A stretch of DNA of 41,207 nt from Lachnospiraceae bacterium (lineage in GTDB: Bacteria; Bacillota; Clostridia; Lachnospirales; Lachnospiraceae): assembly GCA_015056925.1 (NCBI GenBank), contig SVFJ01000022.1, positions 1 to 41,207 on the forward strand. The letters are read 5' to 3'. Positions 32,010 to 41,207 of the stretch are shown here, piece by piece. A program made the translations under genes and the position numbers. Position 1 is the first letter of the stretch. Every line of letters begins with the position of its first letter. A model generated the notes under the pieces. The model was given only the letters and a program-made list of their open reading frames with translations. It had not been told where the DNA came from and did not search any database.

Positions 32010-34619
32010 CTAATTTGCTTTTTCCAGATACCACTTCTGGCACGCACCGCCCCAGAAGTTCCACTGATTTACATTGCCGCCTGATTCTGTACTCCAATCA
32101 TAAACGTCAAGTCCTGATGTACAGTTGCTTGCTCTTGTAAGAATTGCATAAGAGCCATCGGACTGCTGTACTAGCTGGAACTGCTGATTAGCAGAGCCTT
32201 TATAAGAGTATTGCAGGATGTTGGTTCCGTCATCGGCCTTACCACCTGCTACATCGACACATTTAGAGTAGCCTGATGCACCGGTTAGGATGTGATAATA
32301 GCCGTTACCGTCATCTACAAGCCGGAACTTTTGCGCATCGTATCCGTTGTATGCCCACTGCTGAACATTGGCGTTATTATCTGAGCTTCCGTCTGCTACA
32401 TCAAGATATAAGCCTGAGTGAGCATTCTTAATATAGTAGGTTCCTGCAAGTGAAGAGCTTGAGGAAGAGCCGGATGAATTTGTAGCATTAGAAGTCTTGC
32501 TTCCGTAGATAGACTGGTTATTTGAACCGATTAAGCTAAAGGTCATCACTTCTTTGTGGCTCGAAGATTCATCCTTTTGCTTAAAGAATACACCCTTATA
32601 GGTTGCGCTGCCGATTGTCATCTGGCAATAGTAGGTTCCGCTTGTGTATGACCATGTACCTGTTACATCACCCGTAATAGAACCATTGGAGTTCAAGGTT
32701 ACGCTCTGTGTGGTAAGCATACCGACATTAGCAGTAGCGGCATCTCTGCCGTGATTTACAAATTCATAAGTACCACACATATCGTTTGTGCTGTAGCCGT
32801 TATTGGAAATACTGCTTCCGAGATATTCGTATACAGCTGTTACAGGCCAGTTATCCTGATTGAGGAACTGTTGATGAACTCTTACTTCATGATATTCTGT
32901 GCCACCGTTAAATCTTGTATGGTATACCAGATATCTTTGACCGTCAGTATCAATGAAGGCTGAGTTGTGTCCGCCTGATTTATAGCCATCACCATCAAAG
33001 GATGATAAATCATAATTGCCAAATAATTTAATGCCATATTTTGACTGGTCAATTGAGGCAGACGAATATACTGCTGTATTACCGGATGCATCATTGTATG
33101 TGCCGTTGATGGTCTTTGAACGATATACACGGATATGATAACCACCGTCAACACCAAGCCATCCATAAGTTACATAGAGATAGTAATATCCGTTAGAAGA
33201 ATCGTATACGATGTATGGTGCTTCACCTGAGAGTCCATAGCCGCCGGCAATTCTTTTGCCGAAGTAACCGTCCGTCTGACCACTGTTTGACTTAGGATAA
33301 ATAGGAAGACCGGTTGTCTTATCAATCTGCAAAATATAGATACCACCGGACCATGAACCGTAAGTCATCCAAAGGTTTCCGCTTGCATCATAGACTAAGG
33401 TAGGGTCAATTGCATTCGGGAATAAGGAATTATTGTAGCTTCCGTTTGAGTTGAACCAACTGCTTCTTACAGAGCTTAATTTACCGGAAGAGATTAATGC
33501 CGGAATATTAGTATTGTTGTAATTTGTATTTACTGTTTTGCTTCCTAGGGAGGAAGTGGTTGTTATATTATTGTCTCCATTAGTAAAACCGGAATATACA
33601 ATCGTATCAACATAGGAGAATGGTCCGTTTGCTGATTTTGATACTGCAAATCCGATACAGGAGCGGATGTAAGTAGACGATGTAGAGTAGTACATCATGT
33701 AGGCACCTTTGCTTCCGTCATTCCATACATAGTTAGCATTGTAAATGATGTCAGGAGCCCATACTGCATAACCGCCTGAACAATCCTGGTCGTTGTAGCC
33801 GGCCCAAAGGAAAGAGGACGCAAGAGCTGTCTCTAAAGGTTCACCTGTTGATGCCTTTGTGCTACCACTATTAGAGGTCGCTTCGATAAGATTCCACTTC
33901 TGACAGTCACCACCCCAGAAGTTCCATTGAGTGATGTTGCCGCCTGCAGAAGTTGACCATTCATAGACATCTAAACCGGATTTGCAATTGGATGCATTGG
34001 TTAGGATTGCATAGGTACCATCCGGCTGCTTTACAACTCGGTACTTTTGCATATTGCCGCCCCAGTATTCCCATTGCATGATGTTAGCACCGTCATCTGA
34101 AGAGCCGGAATCAACATCTACACATTTAGAGTAACCGGATGCTCCGGTTAGGATGTAATAATATCCACCACCTGTAGACACAAATTTAAATTTCTGAGCA
34201 TCACTTCCGTTATAGTCCCATTGACGTATATTGGCTCCGTTTTCGGAGGAGCCATCTTCGATATCTAAATATAGTCCGCTAAATTTGTTCTGGACGTAAT
34301 ATATTCCTTCTACATTTTCACTAACGTAAACAGATTTGTTGGTATAGCCTTGCGTACCAACATAAGACCAGTTTCTTAAATCGCTTGATTTTGCCTGCGC
34401 CATATGTGAACCGTAAATATAATATGAACCTGATGATGAATCATAAAATATAGATGGGTCGTGAACGGATACTCTGGTAGTACTTGCTGTAGTGGATGAG
34501 CTTGCAGCTGCATTTACAGTATCGGCAGACATAAGACCATTTGAAAGAAATAGGGTGAAAGCTAACAAGGAAGCGGTAAGCTTTACCCAAAAACGATGTT
34601 TTTTACTTGCATTTGCCAT
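32010..34619 (-). CDS. secreted GH43 arabinan endo-1,5-alpha-L-arabinosidase with two RICIN domains
   Basis: An 869-residue exported enzyme cutting alpha-1,5-arabinan, a pectin side chain. Residues 1-37 are a signal peptide. The five-bladed propeller starts at VHDPSIFYD (Asp54, the base). A RICIN/CBM13 domain (about 97-250, with QxW repeats such as IRQWDYNG) then interrupts the GH43 fold, which resumes at about 255 with AVWAPDIIYN, DPTLVYD (second Asp) and SGEAPYIVYD (general acid Glu). A beta-sandwich domain of GH43 arabinanases follows (about 600-715) and a C-terminal RICIN domain (about 730-869). It is convergent with the sigma/anti-sigma pair, and its low-coordinate end is shared with a terminator. 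Confidence 0.93.
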   Translation of the reverse strand: MANASKKHRFWVKLTASLLAFTLFLSNGLMSADTVNAAASSSTTASTTRVSVHDPSIFYDSSSGSYYIYGSHMAQAKSSDLRNWSYVGTQGYTNKSVYVSENVEGIYYVQNKFSGLYLDIEDGSSENGANIRQWDYNGSDAQKFKFVSTGGGYYYILTGASGYSKCVDVDSGSSDDGANIMQWEYWGGNMQKYRVVKQPDGTYAILTNASNCKSGLDVYEWSTSAGGNITQWNFWGGDCQKWNLIEATSNSGSTKASTGEPLETALASSFLWAGYNDQDCSGGYAVWAPDIIYNANYVWNDGSKGAYMMYYSTSSTYIRSCIGFAVSKSANGPFSYVDTIVYSGFTNGDNNITTTSSLGSKTVNTNYNNTNIPALISSGKLSSVRSSWFNSNGSYNNSLFPNAIDPTLVYDASGNLWMTYGSWSGGIYILQIDKTTGLPIYPKSNSGQTDGYFGKRIAGGYGLSGEAPYIVYDSSNGYYYLYVTYGWLGVDGGYHIRVYRSKTINGTYNDASGNTAVYSSASIDQSKYGIKLFGNYDLSSFDGDGYKSGGHNSAFIDTDGQRYLVYHTRFNGGTEYHEVRVHQQFLNQDNWPVTAVYEYLGSSISNNGYSTNDMCGTYEFVNHGRDAATANVGMLTTQSVTLNSNGSITGDVTGTWSYTSGTYYCQMTIGSATYKGVFFKQKDESSSHKEVMTFSLIGSNNQSIYGSKTSNATNSSGSSSSSSLAGTYYIKNAHSGLYLDVADGSSDNNANVQQWAYNGYDAQKFRLVDDGNGYYHILTGASGYSKCVDVAGGKADDGTNILQYSYKGSANQQFQLVQQSDGSYAILTRASNCTSGLDVYDWSTESGGNVNQWNFWGGACQKWYLEKAN

Positions 34620-35040
34620 AGTAATAACCCTTTCTAAGTTAATGTAAATTTTAGATAGTAATAAAATTCGTGAGAAGATAATACTGTAGTCAAGCCTCCT
34701 TTCTTGAATACAGCATGTAAATTGTTAATGCATTATGTCAATTTGTCTTCTTGTATTTTAACAATATAATATGCACTGAAATATTTCAATAATAATTAAA
34801 ATTTTCGTCAAAATAGCATAATCGAATTGTCAAATAATCCTAAAGAATAAAGAGTTGATTCGATTAGAGAAAAATATAACAAAAAGATTGTATTTTAGTA
34901 AAAAATAAAATAAATAACATAATGACTCAAAAAAATAATTTATATAAACAAGACAGATGATTTTTTTTATTATTAATGATAGAATTTCAGTGAAAAGTAA
35001 AAATATTTTTGAATTTCTAGACAACAAGGAGGAGACAGAA
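34620..35040. other. divergent AT-rich intergenic region
   Basis: About 420 bp, very AT-rich. It must hold the promoters of the GH43 gene (-) and the lipoprotein gene (+). A TTGACA on the minus strand near 34740 is a possible GH43 -35 but lacks a good -10. On the + strand, AAGGAGG (35026-35032) is an unambiguous ribosome binding site. No ORF, ncRNA or repeat was recognised. Confidence 0.5.
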
Positions 35041-37659
35041 TTGAGAGTGAAAAGGAAGCTTTGGATAACACTGGTATTGGCTTTGACTCTATCAGCCTGT
35101 GGACAGGAAGAACCTGTTATACAGGAGGAGGAGATTTCAACGGTTGCAGAGTATGAGAGCCAAGAAGAGGAGATGTTAAACGTGGATGGCTATGTTTCGT
35201 TAGACCAGAAAGAGCCGATTATTTTCGGTGGAGACAGTATTTCGTATAACGGAGAGTTGATTGCATTGGGGGAGAAGGCAATCTATGTAGACGGAACACT
35301 GAGTGATGAAGTTGTAGATAAGTATGATTATGTGTACAATGATTTTAAGAAAGCGGCAGCAGCTTTCGTAGATGGAACGGGAGAGGAACCGATGAAGGTG
35401 TATCTTGCACCTTATGTATACTGGATTGATGACCCGGATGATGAGGAAATCAGAGTTGCTACAAGCGGAGATGTTCCTTATGGATTGGTGATTGATTGTG
35501 AGAACCTGCACTTGATTGGATTAAACAGTAATCCGGCAAATGTAGTTTTAGCAGTAAACAGAGGACAGACACAAGGTGCGAAGGGTAATTATACCATGTT
35601 CTACTTTGATGGTAAGGGCACAAGAACAGAGAATCTTACAATGGGAAATTACTGTAATGTAGACCTTGAATTTCCGCTTAAGCCGGAGCTTTCAAGAGAG
35701 AAGAGAGCAGATGCAATTACACAGGCGCAGCTTGCTATAACGAATGGTGATAAGATTGTTGCTTTAAATTGCAATTTTTTAAGTCGATTAAATGCTTGTC
35801 CATTTGTAGGAACGAATGGCAGAATATTGTTTAAGGATTGCCATATTGAGTGTACGGATGATGCACTTCCCGGAACCGCTGTGTTTTTAGACTGTACTTT
35901 TGGTTTCTACAGTTCTAAGCCATTTTATAATACTACCGGAACCGGGGCGGTGTTCTTAAACTGTAAGTTTGATTCCAAGGTAGAGGGTACGCAATATCTG
36001 ACCAAGGCTGGCGGAACCGTTGCACTTATCGACTGTGAATTCAAGGCTGAGTCGGACCAGTTCACGGTTGAGTGGACACCTGAGCCAAACAATGCCCTTA
36101 GATGTAATCAGGCAAATGTTACGGTAAATGGTGAACAGATTGTTGTGGCTTTAGAGAATCCGTATAATACAGTAGACCTTACGGGTACAGAAGCATTGAA
36201 AGCATATAAACTTGAGAGTGGCGGTAAGGTGATATATAATACCTATAATCTTTTAAAGGGTACGGATGGTTGGGACCCGCTGAATAATAAGGCAGAGGTA
36301 GAAGCAATTGATGCCAAGGCGCTTAATTATCCGATTGCCATGACAGTGAAGCCTCTTAGAGTAACAGCGAAGACAGGAACAAGTGATACCATCTCTTATG
36401 GCTTTTCATATTTCAGAGGTGTCTCGGGAGAAGGGATGACTGACTCTGTTAGATGGGAGGTTGAGGATAAGCTCAAGGACTATGTCACATTAACAGAGAA
36501 TGCGGATGGAACATGTACTTATAGTGTGGTGAATACAGGAAGACGTTCTGTTGCAGGAATGATTTATGCAACAGGAGAGACGGGACTTCGTACAGGTACC
36601 TATATAACAGTAACACCAGAGACCTTACCTGCACCGTCTGTATTGAATCCAACGATGGAGATAACGACATCTGAGGAGTATGGTACGGATGTAGTAAAGC
36701 TGTCGTATGAATTAGATGGAGATGGTGAGGACTGGTCATCTATCACATGGTATCGAAGCAGTGATGCGGATGGCACAGATAAGATTCCGGTGGCTGTAAC
36801 AAGATTAAATGAGCCTGAATATGAGTACAAGCTGACAAGCGGTGATGCGGGTTATTATCTGATTGCAGAGATTATGCCAAAGGAGGAAGGCTCTGAATAC
36901 GGTAATGTTGTTACATTGGTGACTGACAGGGCGATAACTGAAGCAGACAATTTGTGTAAAGAGATTACAACGAATTTTCAGAATATGCCGACGACTTTAC
37001 AGAGTGAGATTAAGGAAGGCTTTTTCACATTAGATGGTTATAAACCTCTTGATACAGCAGAGTATGACTGGGAACCTGTAACCGGTTCTGCATGGACTTA
37101 TGGGGAAGGTGAAGGCGGTGCAACCGGTACAGGATTATTACAGAGTGCAAGGGGCGCAAGAATGTTGTATACTCCTGTTAAAGGTACCTATGGAGATATG
37201 AGTGTGGAACTTATCTTAGATACCTGTAAGTCAGCAGGTCAGGGCTTTGGTAGTGCAACTGCCCAGTATATGGATGTGTATATTAAGTTTGATACTACGA
37301 CTTTAACAGGATATGCGTTGAGAATTGAGAGAACGAATAAGTTCTCCAATGGTGTAGACTTTACATTAATGGAGTATAAGAATGGAGAGACAAAAGCGAT
37401 TTCGGAATCCATATCAGCTTCCTGCTATAATTCAACATGTACGATTCAGCTTGCGGTAGTGGATGGCAAGTTGACCGCTCATGCAGAAACAACCAAGGAG
37501 CAGAGCGAGGAGCAGAAGGAGGCAGGTCTTGTGCATGTAGTTGATTTGGCAGCTGATGTGACTATGAATGAGTTTGGAGGAAGCGGTGTGATGCATACCG
37601 GAACAGCCGGTGGTAATGCCACGATGCTTCATGAAATGAGTATTATTTGGAACGAATAA
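35041..37659 (+). CDS. large lipoprotein with pectin-methylesterase-like beta-helix
   Basis: An 872-residue lipoprotein (lipobox LSAC, Cys20). Residues about 60-420 have the short repeating strands of a right-handed parallel beta-helix: ITQAQLAITNGDKIVALNCNF, NGRILFKDCHIE and AVFLDCTF resemble pectinesterase (CE8) coils. The classic QDTL, DFIFG and LGRPW signatures are not clear, so catalysis is unsure. The C-terminal half looks like beta-sandwich/FN3-like (about 450-660) and a jellyroll (about 700-872) domain that may bind sugars. TTG at 35041 is chosen as AAGGAGG is 8 bases away. It sits between GH43 and GH2 genes for pectin side chains. Confidence 0.75.
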   Translation: MRVKRKLWITLVLALTLSACGQEEPVIQEEEISTVAEYESQEEEMLNVDGYVSLDQKEPIIFGGDSISYNGELIALGEKAIYVDGTLSDEVVDKYDYVYNDFKKAAAAFVDGTGEEPMKVYLAPYVYWIDDPDDEEIRVATSGDVPYGLVIDCENLHLIGLNSNPANVVLAVNRGQTQGAKGNYTMFYFDGKGTRTENLTMGNYCNVDLEFPLKPELSREKRADAITQAQLAITNGDKIVALNCNFLSRLNACPFVGTNGRILFKDCHIECTDDALPGTAVFLDCTFGFYSSKPFYNTTGTGAVFLNCKFDSKVEGTQYLTKAGGTVALIDCEFKAESDQFTVEWTPEPNNALRCNQANVTVNGEQIVVALENPYNTVDLTGTEALKAYKLESGGKVIYNTYNLLKGTDGWDPLNNKAEVEAIDAKALNYPIAMTVKPLRVTAKTGTSDTISYGFSYFRGVSGEGMTDSVRWEVEDKLKDYVTLTENADGTCTYSVVNTGRRSVAGMIYATGETGLRTGTYITVTPETLPAPSVLNPTMEITTSEEYGTDVVKLSYELDGDGEDWSSITWYRSSDADGTDKIPVAVTRLNEPEYEYKLTSGDAGYYLIAEIMPKEEGSEYGNVVTLVTDRAITEADNLCKEITTNFQNMPTTLQSEIKEGFFTLDGYKPLDTAEYDWEPVTGSAWTYGEGEGGATGTGLLQSARGARMLYTPVKGTYGDMSVELILDTCKSAGQGFGSATAQYMDVYIKFDTTTLTGYALRIERTNKFSNGVDFTLMEYKNGETKAISESISASCYNSTCTIQLAVVDGKLTAHAETTKEQSEEQKEAGLVHVVDLAADVTMNEFGGSGVMHTGTAGGNATMLHEMSIIWNE

Positions 37660-37666
37660 GAAAGAG

Positions 37667-37703
37667 GATACCTATGAGGAAGTGAAAGTACCCTGTAGGT
37701 ATC
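37667..37703 (+). other. hairpin between the lipoprotein and beta-galactosidase genes
   Basis: Perfect 8-bp stem GATACCTA (37667-37674) / TAGGTATC (37696-37703) in the short gap between the two genes. It may affect RNA processing or read-through. Confidence 0.45.
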
Positions 37704-37713
37704 GGAAAGGTAG

Positions 37714-40785
<3,072 letters not shown>

Positions 40786-40792
40786 AAGTTTT

Positions 40793-40828
40793 AAGAAGCT
40801 ATGCACATGCGGCATAGCTTCTTATTTT
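40793..40828 (+). terminator. intrinsic terminator of lacZ
   Basis: Perfect 12-bp stem (40793-40804 with 40812-40823), 7-nt loop, followed by ATTTTG. Confidence 0.88.
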
Positions 40829-41008
40829 GGGGATAATTCATTTGCGCATTCTTGGATTAGTATCATTTCCGGTAATTACCTCTATTAATAAGAATGGACT
40901 TCTTGAAAAAGATTCTCTAATTCACAGTCAATGCCCAGTCAATGCCCAGTGTAATTGCAAGCTAGGAAAAGGATAGAAGTGAGATTTTGCGTTTTGTTAT
41001 ATTAATCA

Positions 41009-41036
41009 TTGACATATATCAAAGACAATATATGAT
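41009..41036 (+). promoter_or_regulatory. candidate promoter downstream of lacZ
   Basis: TTGACA (41009-41014), 16-bp spacer, TATGAT (41031-41036). It lies outside the putative insertion sequence that starts about 45 bp later, so it may have served a gene now displaced. The rest of 40830-41080 shows only an 11-bp tandem duplication (40925-40946). Confidence 0.5.
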
Positions 41037-41081
41037 AGGGTAAACTTTTGTGGATATACGTAAAAATGCTTTTAAAATATA

Positions 41082-41207
41082 GATAGAGCCCTTATAATGG
41101 TGTAAATTCAATTAAATAAAAAATGAGCACATAGCTCAACTTTCGGTTAAAATGTAATCACCACAAAAACAATTAACGAAAGGATGTTGAACTATGGCTC
41201 AGATACA
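41082..41207 (+). mobile_element. left end of a probable IS256-family insertion sequence
   Basis: The 25 bp from 41082, beginning GATAGAGCCC then TTATAATGGTGTAAA, resemble the IS256 terminal inverted repeat as I recall it. A transposase-like start follows at 41194. Only the left end is inside the window, so the target duplication and right repeat cannot be checked. Confidence 0.5.
41194..41207 (+). CDS. partial transposase gene start (cut by the window edge)
   Basis: GAAAGGA lies 9 bases before ATG at 41194, which encodes MAQI then the window ends. IS256-type transposases of Clostridia often start like this. Too short for certainty. Confidence 0.4.

Noticed and set aside
40925-40946. 11-bp tandem duplication after lacZ as a functional repeat
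   Set aside because: Only two copies in non-coding DNA, most likely a replication slippage event.

Overview
The window looks like a chromosome segment of a Gram-positive anaerobe of the Clostridia, most probably a gut Lachnospiraceae. The reasons are low-to-moderate GC, strong AGGAGG-type ribosome binding sites, many GTG and TTG starts, Gram-positive style terminators, a SleB-type hydrolase with SH3 domains, and a plant-polysaccharide locus. No rRNA, tRNA or CRISPR array was seen.

Region 1 (1-11.5 kb) is housekeeping: pfkA; an rRNA methyltransferase overlapping proC; a secreted SH3/SleB cell-wall hydrolase; a compact argF-birA-(small unknown)-coaX-dusB operon with overlapping starts and stops; a membrane zinc-binding protein; and greA-lysS behind a consensus promoter.

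Region 2 (about 11.57-19.86 kb) is an integrated mobile element just downstream of lysS, bounded by imperfect 27-bp direct repeats (23 of 27 identical) that carry TGCGACC units every 11 bp. From left to right it has a XRE regulator with an operator-like inverted repeat, a secreted protein and a lipoprotein as cargo, a second XRE regulator, then a rightward operon: a small possible ssDNA-binding protein, an unknown protein, a two-TM protein, an FtsK/TcpA-like ATPase, a CRESS-type Rep (HUH endonuclease plus superfamily 3 helicase), an excisionase and a tyrosine integrase. Between the ATPase and rep is a hairpin whose 11-nt loop contains TAGTATTAC, the nonanucleotide of circovirus and geminivirus-type origins. 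This is the most interesting system here: it resembles a small Tn916-like mobilizable element whose relaxase/replication module is of the eukaryotic ssDNA-virus type. The Rep reading frame appears to begin at an ATA codon.

Region 3 (19.9-22.1 kb) is accessory DNA: a second set of att-like tandem repeats, a helical unknown protein, an unexplained 10-bp inverted repeat, and a RelB/DinJ antitoxin paired with a PIN-domain toxin.

Region 4 (22.1-28.8 kb) centres on amino sugars: a membrane protein, a cytidylate-kinase-like protein, a XRE DNA-binding domain fused to a GlmM-like phosphohexomutase, a GlmU C-half-like left-handed beta-helix protein, nagB and glmS. glmS is preceded by a folded leader resembling a three-way junction. 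Together these genes could interconvert fructose-6-P, glucosamine-6-P, glucosamine-1-P and N-acetylglucosamine-1-P.

Region 5 (28.8-40.8 kb) links regulation to polysaccharide use: a zinc-ribbon membrane protein, an ECF sigma factor overlapping an RsgI-like anti-sigma factor, a convergent secreted GH43 arabinanase with a RICIN domain inserted inside its catalytic domain, a beta-helix lipoprotein resembling pectin methylesterases, and a cytoplasmic GH2 beta-galactosidase. The set fits degradation of pectin side chains (arabinan and galactan). The window ends in the left end of a probable IS256-family element.
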